64,000 nt of DNA, taken from assembly GCA_029551395.1 (NCBI GenBank), contig JAKPFN010000022.1, positions 1 through 64,000 on the forward strand. The letters run 5' to 3'. Every line of letters starts with the position of its first letter. The stretch's first letter is position 1. The position numbers were made by a program, and so were the translations under genes. Positions 25,842 through 35,021 of this stretch are shown one piece after another. The stretch comes from Armatimonadota bacterium (GTDB lineage Bacteria; Armatimonadota; UBA5829; DTLH01). The notes beneath the pieces were generated by a model. That model saw nothing but the letters and a program-made list of their open reading frames with translations. It was not told where the DNA came from and did not search any database.

Positions 25842-27487
25842 TCCTGCGGCGCAGGAATCTGAGTCGTCTTAAGGAGATAGGAACCATTTTGGCCAGACAC
25901 GGCTGGGGACACGTAGCCAGCCGCCTTGGTTTGGCTCGCCTGTTACACTTGAGGGGAACAGCATCTCAAGAACAAGGTACGCCAGCGCGCCTGGTTCAAG
26001 CTTTGGAAGAACTGGGCCCAACATTCATTAAGTTTGGTCAATTGCTTAGCACACGTTCCGATCTCCTTCCGCAAGGATATATTGAAGAGCTTAGTAAACT
26101 ACAGGATACAGCACCAACTATCCCGATAGCTTACGTTAGAGAAGTCATATCAACCGAGCTTGGCGGCTCCCCTGAGACAATTTTTGCAGAATTTAATGAT
26201 GTTCCGATTGCCGCGGCATCCCTCGGGCAAGTCCACTCTGCTGTTTTACATGATGGCACACAGGTAATTATCAAGGTTCAACGACCTGGTATCAGAGATG
26301 TTGTTGATAGAGATATTGAGATTCTCTATACAATTGCCAGTATGCTGGAGCGGCGTTGGGAACGTGCAAAAACATACGGGCTGACTGAAGTCGTAGATGA
26401 GTTTGCAATTACAATACGTGAAGAACTTGATTACACACGAGAAGCATATAATACCCAAAGGCTGAGAACAAACCTTTCGAAAGAAAATCGTGCTCGCGTT
26501 CCACAAGTCTACTGGGAACTGGTCACACAGCGTGTGCTGACACTCGAGCGGATTAATGGAATCAAAATCACAGACGAGCGCGGTCTTGAAGCACTCGGGA
26601 TAGATATCAAAGATGCAGCAAATGCATTGACATCTATCTTTCTCCATCAGATATTCGTCGATGGCTTCTTCCATGCAGATCCTCATCCAGGCAATATTCT
26701 GGTTACTCCGGATCATCAAATAGCACTGATAGACTGCGGACAGGTCCGTCAATTGGATGCAAGTGCCAGAACAGGGCTTTTGCGATTGATGATATCGTTC
26801 GAGCATCAACAGACTCGTCGTTTTGCAGAGGAAATCGAAGCTCTTGGTATTTCCTCAGGTGATGTAGATTTGCAGGCATTAACCAGGGATTTAGAAAAGA
26901 TTCTGCGGCAGTATTATGATATACCTTCGCGATTAGCGAATGTAGGACAGATTCTAATGAGAGTAATGGACGTTTCTGCACGCCATAAAATACGTCTGCC
27001 TGTTGAATTTGCAGTTCTTGGAAAAGTGCTCGCTAACATCGATGGTATAAACAGACTACTCAACTCGGATTTTAACTTCACAGAAGCGCTCAGGCCTTAT
27101 ATTTCACGAGCTGTAAGAGAGCAATTTGCTGTAGACGAAATGCTGACCGATGCTTATAGGACAGTGATTGACATTAAGAACTTGATTCTGAGCCTTCCGG
27201 AATATTTAGACCAGTTGCTGCACAAAGCTGTTGAGGGATCCTTGAGGCTGGAATTCAGACATAAAGGGCTTGATGAATTAGAGTCCCGTCTAGATAAAAT
27301 TAGCAACAGGCTATCATTTGCCCTCATAGTCGGAGCAATTATTATTGGCAGCTCAATCATTGTTGTGTCCAACCAAGGCCCCACAAGCATTTTTGGTCTG
27401 CCAGCACTTGGTGTAGCAGGTTATGTTATCGCAACTATACTCGGAGTGTGGCTATTGATATCTATAATCAGGTCAGGTAGACTTTGA
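25838..27487 (+). CDS. ubiB: UbiB/ABC1 family atypical kinase
   Basis: A 549-residue ADCK-family protein involved in isoprenoid-quinone biosynthesis or lipid homeostasis at the inner membrane. The family-specific KxGQ region (FIKFGQLLSTRSDLLP), the alanine-rich nucleotide loop (AAASLGQVHSA), the VIIKVQRPG lysine, the catalytic-loop HADPHPGNIL and a DCG in place of DFG are all present. Two C-terminal membrane helices end the protein. It overlaps the phasin-like gene at its GTG start and overlaps glycerate kinase tail-to-tail by about 15 bases. Confidence 0.9.
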   Translation: MILRRRNLSRLKEIGTILARHGWGHVASRLGLARLLHLRGTASQEQGTPARLVQALEELGPTFIKFGQLLSTRSDLLPQGYIEELSKLQDTAPTIPIAYVREVISTELGGSPETIFAEFNDVPIAAASLGQVHSAVLHDGTQVIIKVQRPGIRDVVDRDIEILYTIASMLERRWERAKTYGLTEVVDEFAITIREELDYTREAYNTQRLRTNLSKENRARVPQVYWELVTQRVLTLERINGIKITDERGLEALGIDIKDAANALTSIFLHQIFVDGFFHADPHPGNILVTPDHQIALIDCGQVRQLDASARTGLLRLMISFEHQQTRRFAEEIEALGISSGDVDLQALTRDLEKILRQYYDIPSRLANVGQILMRVMDVSARHKIRLPVEFAVLGKVLANIDGINRLLNSDFNFTEALRPYISRAVREQFAVDEMLTDAYRTVIDIKNLILSLPEYLDQLLHKAVEGSLRLEFRHKGLDELESRLDKISNRLSFALIVGAIIIGSSIIVVSNQGPTSIFGLPALGVAGYVIATILGVWLLISIIRSGRL

Positions 27488-28621
27488 CGCACGGCCTGCT
27501 GCGTATACACGGACGATGTTTTCTGCTGTTCGAGAAAGCAGTTCTCTTGTGCTGTTGATAGATTCCTCTAGCGTTATAGGACCTGGGGCAATGCTAAAGA
27601 TTCCAGTGGCGCCTAATGGATAAAGCAGTTCTGAGCCTTCCCCTACTCCACCTGCGATAACAACTACCGGCACACCTGCGCGTTTTGCTCGTTTCAATAC
27701 ACCTGAGATCACTTTTCCGAATGCAGTCTGCCTGTCTACACGTCCTTCACCTGTCAAGATCAGATGCGCATCGTTAATCCTGTCGTCGAACCGGGTGACA
27801 TCCAGCACAATATCTATGCCAGATTCCAAATGGGCATCAAGAAATGCCATAAGACCTGCTCCGAGTCCTCCTGCGGCACCAGCTCCCGGCGTATTAGCTA
27901 TTGTTATCCCCAAATCACGTTCTACAATGCTGGCAAAGTTCCTCAATGCATCATCTAATTCCCTTACAATCTCTGAGGATGCGCCTTTTTGCGGCCCATA
28001 TACTACAGATGCGCCTTCAGGTCCAACGAGAGGATTGGTTACATCGCAGGCAACTCTTATATTGAGTATTGAAGGGTCGATTTTCATTGCTGATGTATCG
28101 ATTTTCGATAAATGTGCAAGGGCAGCGCCTCCAGGAGGCAGTACCTGGCCGTGTGCATCAAGAAAACGAACACCTAGTGCTGATAAAGCACCTGTGCCTG
28201 CATCATTGGTTGCGCTGCCTCCTATTCCGATGATTAGGCTTCTATATCCACGGTTGTAGGCATCCAAGATCAACTGACCTGTGCCATAAGTCGTTGTAAA
28301 TCGCGGATCACGTTTAGCGGAAGGCACCAGGTCCAGGCCGGATGCTGCAGCCATTTCAATCACGGCTGTTTTGCCATCACCCATAACACCATAATATGCC
28401 TGGACAGGCTCTCCCAGCGGCCCAGCGACTTCCAAATTGATAATCTGGCCACCGCTGACACTGGTCAATGCATCTACGGTACCTTCGCCACCATCTGCAA
28501 GAGGTATTAACTCTCTCTTTGCGTCTGAGAAGGCAGAAGCCACTCCAGCATCGATTGCTGCAGCAGCATCTGAAGCAGATAAGCTTCCCTTAAATGAATC
28601 CGGGCATATAATAATCTTCAT
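27473..28621 (-). CDS. glxK: glycerate kinase, GlxK/GarK family
   Basis: Phosphorylates D-glycerate with ATP. The N-terminus MKIIICPDSFKGSLSA and the segments PLADGGEGTVDAL, GIGGSATNDAGTGAL and LTGEGRVDRQTAFGK are diagnostic of the type I family. Length (382) is normal. It could connect with the hydroxyacid dehydrogenase at 36-37 kb and SerA in glycerate/hydroxypyruvate/serine interconversion, though these genes are not in one operon. Whether the product is 2- or 3-phosphoglycerate is uncertain; this family usually makes the 2-isomer. Confidence 0.93.
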   Translation of the reverse strand: MKIIICPDSFKGSLSASDAAAAIDAGVASAFSDAKRELIPLADGGEGTVDALTSVSGGQIINLEVAGPLGEPVQAYYGVMGDGKTAVIEMAAASGLDLVPSAKRDPRFTTTYGTGQLILDAYNRGYRSLIIGIGGSATNDAGTGALSALGVRFLDAHGQVLPPGGAALAHLSKIDTSAMKIDPSILNIRVACDVTNPLVGPEGASVVYGPQKGASSEIVRELDDALRNFASIVERDLGITIANTPGAGAAGGLGAGLMAFLDAHLESGIDIVLDVTRFDDRINDAHLILTGEGRVDRQTAFGKVISGVLKRAKRAGVPVVVIAGGVGEGSELLYPLGATGIFSIAPGPITLEESINSTRELLSRTAENIVRVYAAGRASKST

Positions 28622-28748
28622 TGTATTAACTCATCACCTACTGGATATCTGACCTATTGTAGCTGTTGACATTGGCTTGAATCAAATATATGAAAGAATA
28701 CACTTGTGTTATTCGGCAATATTGGATGTATAGTATAATGGAGAAGTT

Positions 28749-29498
28749 ATGCTTACCAGTACATATATTCATGCATCAGGAATCGGTCCGCTTACAGAAA
28801 AACGTATTTGGCAGTCGGGGATAACAGATTGGGAATCTTTTCTGAGCGGCTACAAATCAATCAGGTTATCAGATCGTCATACTGAGATACTTCTGCCCGT
28901 AGTAGAAGAATCGATAAATCGGTATGAAGAACAGGATTATGGTTATTTTGCCCGTAAATTAGTCAACCGGGAGCATTGGAGGACATTTGGCGATCTGGGA
29001 GAACGCGCTGCCTATCTTGATATCGAAACGACTGGAACTTATTTAGGCGCGGGTATAACAGTCATCGGAATCTACGACGGCCACAACACCAAGAGCTTTA
29101 TCAGGGGTTATAATCTTGATGAATTCCCGGCAGAAATAGAAAAATACCCTTTACTGGTTACATACTGTGGAGCGACTTTTGACCTTCCACATCTTCGGCA
29201 CGCATTTAAAGGCACTAAGCTGGATCAACTGCATTTGGATTTATGTCCAGCGTTAAGACGGCTCGGATATAAGGGTGGTCTTAAGCACATAGAGCAAGAA
29301 CTGGGAATTTCACGAAAAGACGAAATCACAGGACTTGATGGATGGGATGCTGTGCGATTGTGGCATGAATGGGAAGATGGAAGTAAGGAAGCATTGGATT
29401 TGCTTGTTGCATATAACTCTGCAGATGTGGAAAATCTGAAGATACTTGCTGAGTTTGCTTATAATAACCTGCGTGCTCAGTGTTTACCGGTAATATAA
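28749..29498 (+). CDS. YprB-type RNase H-like exonuclease
   Basis: A 249-residue protein with a DEDD-type 3'-5' exonuclease fold (RNase_H_2/YprB). The first acidic motif is LDIETTG, the second lies around TYCGATFDLPHLR and the third is in AYNSADVENL. An N-terminal helix-hairpin-like segment (ASGIGPLTEKRIWQSGI) may contact nucleic acid. A TATAAT lies just upstream (28734-28739) with a weak -35. Substrate (DNA or RNA) unknown. Confidence 0.82.
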   Translation: MLTSTYIHASGIGPLTEKRIWQSGITDWESFLSGYKSIRLSDRHTEILLPVVEESINRYEEQDYGYFARKLVNREHWRTFGDLGERAAYLDIETTGTYLGAGITVIGIYDGHNTKSFIRGYNLDEFPAEIEKYPLLVTYCGATFDLPHLRHAFKGTKLDQLHLDLCPALRRLGYKGGLKHIEQELGISRKDEITGLDGWDAVRLWHEWEDGSKEALDLLVAYNSADVENLKILAEFAYNNLRAQCLPVI

Positions 29499-29501
29499 AC
29501 A

Positions 29502-29584
29502 GGGTGCGGCTCCCATCCGGCCACAACGAACGTGCCTGATTAAACAATCAAGCCATTGAGATGGTATCAGTCGAGTCCGCACCC
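29502..29584. other. stem-closed 83-nt intergenic element, candidate structured RNA
   Basis: gggtgcgg and ccgcaccc pair perfectly across 83 bases, and the stem can extend three more pairs (ctc/gag) past a one-base bulge. Inside, ccatc/gatgg and tgatt/aatca can form further helices, giving a branched fold. It begins three bases after the exonuclease stop and lacks a T-tract. It is not a tRNA: there is no T-loop or D-loop in the right place. A second element with the same ends lies at 61149-61216. Confidence 0.4.
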
Positions 29585-30074
29585 ATTTGACATTATGGCG
29601 GTTTTGATACATTAATTGGAGGGTGTCTATCCCATACATACAGAACCACTATCTTTTTGTGAGAGAATTGGAGCTTAATTACGCTCTCCAGTGAGAAATT
29701 CCATCTGTAACTTCAACAATGTGAGCTGTAAATAAAATTATCCTCACTGCTAATTTACCAGCCTCTTTATTTCTTTCTTTTACAATGCGAAACACCACAC
29801 TGTTATACCTGATTGCCACGTCATGCTGACTCGATTCATCAACTCTCCAAATGTAAATGCCTGTTTTCAAGATAAATGATTCATATAAGCATCCTTAAAC
29901 ACGCTCTAAGCCTGAAAATAGATGGTTTCCAACCGAATGTGACGGGTAAACTTATGTTGGTCAAGTATGATGAGGTCAACTTGTTGACAATGTTTTGTGA
30001 TGCTGGGCCGTGGGTAAACGAGCACACGATTGGGCATGGTGGCAGCCTGATTGTGCCAGGTTGGAGGTTAGGTA
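29585..30074. other. 490-bp stretch without a supported gene
   Basis: I see no convincing gene. A 63-residue minus-strand frame (29679-29870, TTG start, MKTGIYIWRV...) has protein-like composition but no ribosome binding site. A plus-strand frame from 29876 overlaps the next real gene and looks like a shadow. TTGGAGG near 30061 is the ribosome binding site of the following gene. Confidence 0.5.
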
Positions 30075-30482
30075 ATGTCAGAGCAGGTTTCGCTGACGAT
30101 TATTGCGATCTGTATGATATTAATCACGTTAGCAATCGTAGTAGTGTCTATTGCTTTGATTATGCTTGCGCTTCGAGTACGTAAGTCGGTTGCCACTCTC
30201 ACTAATAGAGCGCAGCCCCTAATTACTCAGGCAACAGATGTAGCAAAGACTGCAAATGACATTGCTCAGAAAGTCAAAGCAGGTACAGAAGGTATAGTGG
30301 ACAAGACTGAAAGGACCGTTGAGGATATCACAAGACGAGTCCATACAACAACGAATATTGTTCAGGAATCAATTAGTCCGCCTATGATCACACTTGCAAG
30401 TGTGGTAACAGGAGTATCACGAGGTCTGGAAGTCCTGACACAGATGAGAAAAAGAGGAGGTGACGGTCGTCATGCGCACTGA
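30075..30482 (+). CDS. DUF948-like membrane-anchored coiled-coil protein
   Basis: A 135-residue protein with one N-terminal membrane helix (LTIIAICMILITLAIVVVSIALIMLAL) followed by a long heptad-rich helix containing repeated T-x-x-A-x-x-I patterns, as in chemoreceptor coiled coils and DUF948 proteins. Function unknown. It overlaps the following ytxH-like gene, so they form a small operon. Confidence 0.7.
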   Translation: MSEQVSLTIIAICMILITLAIVVVSIALIMLALRVRKSVATLTNRAQPLITQATDVAKTANDIAQKVKAGTEGIVDKTERTVEDITRRVHTTTNIVQESISPPMITLASVVTGVSRGLEVLTQMRKRGGDGRHAH

Positions 30483-30777
30483 GAACCGGAATCTCTTGAT
30501 AGGAACAATTATTGGAGCTGTTGTAGGGGGAGTAGTTACTGTGCTGCTTGCACCATCAGCAGGTGCAGATACAAGAAGAAAAGTTAAAGAAACGACAGGG
30601 CAAGTTACACAGAGAACTAAAGAGCTGAGAGAAAAAGCTCGCGAATATGTTGAAACAAAGAGATCGCAGTTGCAGGAAGCAATTGAGGAAGGTAAACGTG
30701 CTGCTGAACAGAAACGGCATGAGCTTGAAGCTGAAGTTCAACAGCAAACCCATGCAACTACCGGGAGAACTAGCTGA
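30472..30777 (+). CDS. YtxH domain protein
   Basis: A 101-residue protein with an N-terminal membrane helix ending in VLLAPSAGADTRRKV, the YtxH signature, and a long highly charged helical tail. The track start (GTG 30460) coincides with the AGGAGG itself; ATG 30472, eleven bases further on, is the better start. It overlaps the upstream gene by 11 bases. It is the second full YtxH protein in the window. Confidence 0.8.
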   Translation: MRTENRNLLIGTIIGAVVGGVVTVLLAPSAGADTRRKVKETTGQVTQRTKELREKAREYVETKRSQLQEAIEEGKRAAEQKRHELEAEVQQQTHATTGRTS

Positions 30778-30901
30778 GTTTTCTCACAAATCTAGAAGGG
30801 TATATTGATGTGTTACAGTCGCTGACTGCACGCCTATTCCGCGTCAGATAGATTATTGGTGCGGATGATGCCGAGAGGCGACGTTAGGAGGGGGTGACCT
30901 C

Positions 30902-31240
30902 ATGGCTGATGACAAGCCCGGACCGGATCCGGGATCTGAAGGAGCTCGGAAAATCGCTGAGGCCCATCGAGGCTCTCACGAGCATGACAAAGAAGGTGGA
31001 TTTGCAGCAAACCCTGAGCTGGCTAAGGAAGCCGGTCGCAAGGGTGGCGAAGCCGTAAAGAAGAAATACGGTGCATCTTTCTACCGACAGATAGGTAAGA
31101 AGGGCGGAGAAACAGTCAAACAAGAGCGAGGGTCTGAGTTCTACGCTGAAATCGGCCGCCGAGGCGGTGAAATGCGGAGTACCCGCATGAAGGAACGCCA
31201 GGCTGCTGAGAAAAAGAAAAACGAGGAACAAGGTAAGTAA
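30902..31240 (+). CDS. KGG-repeat stress-induced protein
   Basis: A 112-residue hydrophilic, lysine/glycine-rich protein carrying three copies of the KGG motif: AGRKGGEAVKKKYG, IGKKGGETVKQERG and IGRRGGE. This is the pattern of the stress-induced bacterial acidophilic repeat/Con-10 (GsiB-like) proteins, which accumulate during desiccation, starvation or general stress and are thought to be disordered protectants. GGAGGGGGTGACC precedes the start. Its 120-base leader has nested inverted repeats (gtcgc/gcgac and ctgac/gtcag). With the YtxH genes it suggests a general stress cluster. Confidence 0.85.
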   Translation: MADDKPGPDPGSEGARKIAEAHRGSHEHDKEGGFAANPELAKEAGRKGGEAVKKKYGASFYRQIGKKGGETVKQERGSEFYAEIGRRGGEMRSTRMKERQAAEKKKNEEQGK

Positions 31241-31278
31241 TAACTCTGTATGGCTGTTTTGGATTCCACCTCTGAGGT

Positions 31279-31304
31279 GTAAGAGGCAGATATCTGCCTC
31301 TTAC
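31279..31304. terminator. bidirectional terminator
   Basis: gtaagaggcaga and tctgcctcttac form a perfect 12-bp palindrome between two convergent genes. The stop codon of the MFS gene lies inside its right arm. Confidence 0.7.
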
Positions 31305-32533
31305 GCCTTTTGTGCATTTGTATCGCGACGCAGTCCAATAACCTGCATTGTTGCACCTACTACGAGTATAATACTCACCAGTGGGAATATCAGCTTTATA
31401 TCCCAGCCCAGGCTGACAAATCCTTCAACCAGTGCACCGCCAATGAATGGAGCAAAAATCCCTCTAATACCTACTATAAATGCAAATAACGCTTGATAAT
31501 GAGATGTTCGGCCTTCTTCTGAGAATGAAAGCACAGCGCTGAAATATGCCATTTCGATGCCAGCGTTGGTTATTCCTGCTATCAGATGAGCAGGTGCGAG
31601 TGCCCACCAATTCCAGGCAAAGAAATATCCCATGGGAACGAGAACTGCTAAATATACATTCACTACAGTTGCCCTTAGGGGGCTTCTCATGTCTATATAT
31701 TTTCCCCAGTATATGTACGCGAACATCCAGGCAACATTTTGTCCGATAGTAAGCATTGCCAATTGTCTATATGTTAGCCCTAACTTGTCTGCCTGATATA
31801 AAGGATATACAGGAGAAAGTATAAGTGTGCCCAAACCATAAATAACGACTGATATAGCAAACCATCTAAAACCACGATTGTGCTTCAATATCGAAAAAGA
31901 AGAGTGTAAGAATTTGAGGGTAGAGCGCTTTGCCGCTATTTCTATGCTGCTTGGAGAAGGCGTTTTTATCTTCGAGAAAAAGTATGCTGACAATATTCCA
32001 AATACCGCGCCTAAAGGAAACAGCCATTCATACCCTATGGTTTTCATCATCCATCCGGCAATGAGGGTAGTAATCATCATAGAAAACGCGACCAAAGCCC
32101 TTACATATCCCATAATCCGTCCGCGATGCGCATCAGGATAAACATCTTTCATGACCGCTGCGTATGCTGGAGATGCTAATGAAGTAATGCAGTTGCCAAT
32201 ACTGACTATAAGCGCAAAAGATAAGGGAGTTGTCGCAAAGAGCATCAAGAAGAATATCCCACGGCCAATATACCAAGGCCAGACAACGAAGGGCATCTTT
32301 CGTTTGCCCTCCATTGCATTTGTAGATAGTAATGACAAGACATTCCCAATAAACAATGATGCCGTCATCAGACTGATGAGAAATGGGCTGGCATCAAGGC
32401 TCTTTCTGGCTATGAGAAGATAGAATGGCATAATAGTCCCAGTGAACAAACCTGCAAGAATGCTGGCCCATGCATCATACCTGTAGGCTTGGCGCGATTT
32501 GATTGGTACAGCCTTTTCAAATAAAACTTCCAT
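31301..32533 (-). CDS. major facilitator superfamily transporter
   Basis: A 410-residue inner-membrane protein with about twelve hydrophobic helices in two halves and a polar central loop (FFSKIKTPSPSSIEIAAKRS). The loop between helices 2 and 3 (NAMEGKRKMPFVVWPW) and YPDAHRGRIMGYVRA between 4 and 5 fit MFS-1 topology. I cannot infer the substrate. It is the only gene of its transcription unit, between two perfect palindromes. Confidence 0.82.
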   Translation of the reverse strand: MEVLFEKAVPIKSRQAYRYDAWASILAGLFTGTIMPFYLLIARKSLDASPFLISLMTASLFIGNVLSLLSTNAMEGKRKMPFVVWPWYIGRGIFFLMLFATTPLSFALIVSIGNCITSLASPAYAAVMKDVYPDAHRGRIMGYVRALVAFSMMITTLIAGWMMKTIGYEWLFPLGAVFGILSAYFFSKIKTPSPSSIEIAAKRSTLKFLHSSFSILKHNRGFRWFAISVVIYGLGTLILSPVYPLYQADKLGLTYRQLAMLTIGQNVAWMFAYIYWGKYIDMRSPLRATVVNVYLAVLVPMGYFFAWNWWALAPAHLIAGITNAGIEMAYFSAVLSFSEEGRTSHYQALFAFIVGIRGIFAPFIGGALVEGFVSLGWDIKLIFPLVSIILVVGATMQVIGLRRDTNAQKA

Positions 32534-32546
32534 ACTACCTCAAAAT

Positions 32547-32574
32547 AAAGGCTCCACTGGCCAGTGGAGCCTTT
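32547..32574 (-). terminator. terminator of serA
   Basis: A perfect 28-base palindrome (aaaggctccactgg and its complement). Read on the minus strand it is followed by a T-rich run, so it should end the serA transcript ahead of the MFS gene. Confidence 0.75.
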
Positions 32575-32600
32575 AGCAATTTATAATAATTTGCTATGCT

Positions 32601-34190
32601 TTAGTTGGTATCAAACGATATCTGTCTGATGCTCTCGATTCCACTCATTTGCATAATCTTTTGTCTAATCTCATCCGGTACTATACTATCAACTGATAAA
32701 ACCATTACTGCACGTTTTGAAATCTTATCTCGACCTACATGCATACCACCAATATTGATACCCTGGTTTCCGAGGATTGTTCCGACTTGACCAATAATTC
32801 CCGGTTTATCTTCATGTGGCACGAACAACATAGTACCTTCCGGGACAAGGTCCATTCTATAGCCATCCACACGGACAATTCTCATCTCATTTCGCCCAAA
32901 TATGGTTCCACTAATCTCTCTAACGCCTTTACTTGTTTTGGCGCGGATATTCACTAGAGAGGTAAAGTCATCGAAAGTGGCGGTACGGCTTTCTGTAACT
33001 TTTATATCTCTAGCTTCAGCAATCAGTGGTGCATTTACGAAATTGACTGTTTGACTCAGCATAGGTCTAAGAATGCCCACCAGTACTGCTCTGGTTATCG
33101 TATTAGTCTCTTCTTGTGCCACATCTCCACTATAGCATACATCAATGGAATCAAAATGACCTTCAGCAGTTTGCGTCAGGAACACTCCCATTCGCTCGGC
33201 TAATGTCAGGTAAGGTGCAATACGCTCCATAACCTCTGGAGAAACGGGCGGAATATTCACTGCTGCACGAGGCGGTTTTCCTGTGAAGTAATCAACCATT
33301 TGCTCGGCAACATCAATAGCTACCTTACTCTGTGCTTCAGTTGTAGATGCGCCTAAATGTGGAGTAGTGATGATATTAGATGCTTTAAGAAGTGGATTAT
33401 CCTGCGATATTGGCTCTGTCGAGTATACATCAACAGCAGCTCCGGCAACTTTTCCGCTTTTAAGCGCTTCAGCTAACGCAAATTCGTCTATTATACCGCC
33501 GCGCGCTACATTGATTATTCGGATGCCGTCTTTCATCTTGGATATCTGTTCAGCACCGATAAGCCCTTCTGTATCTCTAGTCTTTGGCAGATGCAGAGAT
33601 ATATAATCGCTTTGCGCAAGCAGTTCATCTAAGCTCACCAATTGTATTCCCAGCTTTTTCGAGACTTCGCTGGAGAGATATGGGTCTTGAGCAATAACAC
33701 GCATACCAAAAGACTGTGCGCGTTTAGCTACTTCTCTACCAATTTTACCTAGTCCAATTATGCCTAAGGTTTTATTGTAAACTTCAACACCAACATAGCT
33801 ATTGCGATCCCACTTGCCTTGTTTCATTGATGAATCCGCAACAGGTATATTGCGAGATAATGCAAGCAGTAAAGCCATTGTCAGCTCAGCAGCAGCAATA
33901 GTGTTTCCTTCAGGAGAATTTACTACTACAATGCCATGTTGGGTAGCTGCCGGCACATCTATGTTATCAACCCCTACCCCGGCACGTCCAATTATCTTGA
34001 GGTTTTTAGCAGCAGTAATAACATCTGTAGTAACTTGGGTAGCGCTTCTGACAACCAGTCCGTCATAACAGCCAATCGATGTGATTAACTCATCAATTCC
34101 CAAGGAAGTTTTAACATCAACATCTGCTACTTTCTTTAAGATTTCTACGCCTTCAGATGATATCTTGTCTGCTACTAAAACTCTTGGCAT
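32601..34190 (-). CDS. serA: D-3-phosphoglycerate dehydrogenase
   Basis: Catalyses the first step of serine synthesis, oxidising 3-phosphoglycerate with NAD. The 529-residue length and order fit the long SerA class: substrate-binding half, NAD-binding Rossmann core (GLGKIGREVAKRAQSFG), catalytic Arg in INVARGGIIDE and His in TTPHLGASTTEA, then an allosteric substrate-binding domain and a C-terminal ACT domain (MLFVPHEDKPGIIGQVGTIL) that probably senses serine. AAGGAGG precedes the ATG. Confidence 0.96.
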   Translation of the reverse strand: MPRVLVADKISSEGVEILKKVADVDVKTSLGIDELITSIGCYDGLVVRSATQVTTDVITAAKNLKIIGRAGVGVDNIDVPAATQHGIVVVNSPEGNTIAAAELTMALLLALSRNIPVADSSMKQGKWDRNSYVGVEVYNKTLGIIGLGKIGREVAKRAQSFGMRVIAQDPYLSSEVSKKLGIQLVSLDELLAQSDYISLHLPKTRDTEGLIGAEQISKMKDGIRIINVARGGIIDEFALAEALKSGKVAGAAVDVYSTEPISQDNPLLKASNIITTPHLGASTTEAQSKVAIDVAEQMVDYFTGKPPRAAVNIPPVSPEVMERIAPYLTLAERMGVFLTQTAEGHFDSIDVCYSGDVAQEETNTITRAVLVGILRPMLSQTVNFVNAPLIAEARDIKVTESRTATFDDFTSLVNIRAKTSKGVREISGTIFGRNEMRIVRVDGYRMDLVPEGTMLFVPHEDKPGIIGQVGTILGNQGINIGGMHVGRDKISKRAVMVLSVDSIVPDEIRQKIMQMSGIESIRQISFDTN

Positions 34191-35021
34191 GCCAGATGGC
34201 CTCCTTGATTCAAAGTAAATGGCTACTTGATATAATTATATATCCCACTTATACGAAAGATTATTCGACACCTTCAGTAAAAGTAGTAACAATAATGACT
34301 ACTGCAATCATTAAGGCTGTGTTCCCATTTTAAGCAGTTTAACTGGTGCAAATAGTGGGAAACGAGAACACTGAAGGCAGTCTGGAGCACTTTTGTGCAG
34401 TATTTACATAAATGTTACATGCATGTTGTTACAATGTTGCACATTCTTGCTAGTGTATTATTGAGAAAAAAGTACCTGACTTGGCAGGCTGCCGTTATCA
34501 AGCTAACGAATCATAGTTAGGTGTTCAGGTTTTGCTCAAGTAGAGAGGCACACTTGATGCACTTCCGATTGCCGTATAACCAGGATTCGGATAATGTCAG
34601 CTTAAGGACTGCAAATAGAAGCAAATTGCATCTGGATGCAGGTGCTTCTTGCATAGTTCGGCGTAGGTACTCGTTTGATTATAACCTCAGTGCAAGAACA
34701 ATGAATTGGGCTTGCACATTAGCCATTGTTGGCAACTCTCCGCAAGGAAGCAAAACTAAGCGGACGACAAGATCCGGCGTTATGCAAGCAATAATTCAAC
34801 ATTTGGACTTCCTGGGAATCCTGGAGCAGCATAGTAGTGGTATTGCTGTCAGTGCTGCTAGACAACTTAAAGTATCCCATTACAGGTAACGTCCAAATAC
34901 AGGTAGTGCGGTGCAGGGAGACCGGCCGGGATGCCGGCTCACCTGATACCCGAAAAAAGAAGCATGGTGGCGGGGTGTAGAAAAGGCTGTAACACAGACC
35001 GGCTGAAAGGAGGCTGGAAAG
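34191..35021 (+). promoter_or_regulatory. 830-bp region and long leader upstream of the sigma factor
   Basis: No gene is secure here. Iterated TGTTAC/TGTTGC motifs (34413-34440) flanking ATGCAT could be an operator. Near the sigma gene, gccgggatgccggc (34926-34939 region) forms a GC-rich hairpin enclosed by caggt/acctg, and acccg/cgggg follows, suggesting a folded leader RNA. A 110-residue frame (34557-34889, MHFRLPYNQDSDNV...) has a weak GAGAGG site and no recognised family; I regard it as possible but unproven. Confidence 0.4.

Noticed and set aside
29502-29584. tRNA gene
   Set aside because: Ends pair like an acceptor stem but there is no D-arm, anticodon arm or T-loop in correct positions.
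29876-30184. 102-residue plus-strand ORF
   Set aside because: It overlaps the well-supported DUF948-like gene in another frame and has no ribosome binding site.
34521-34889. 122-residue protein-coding gene
   Set aside because: No recognised family, weak ribosome binding site and location in a long leader region; kept only as a possibility in the leader entry.
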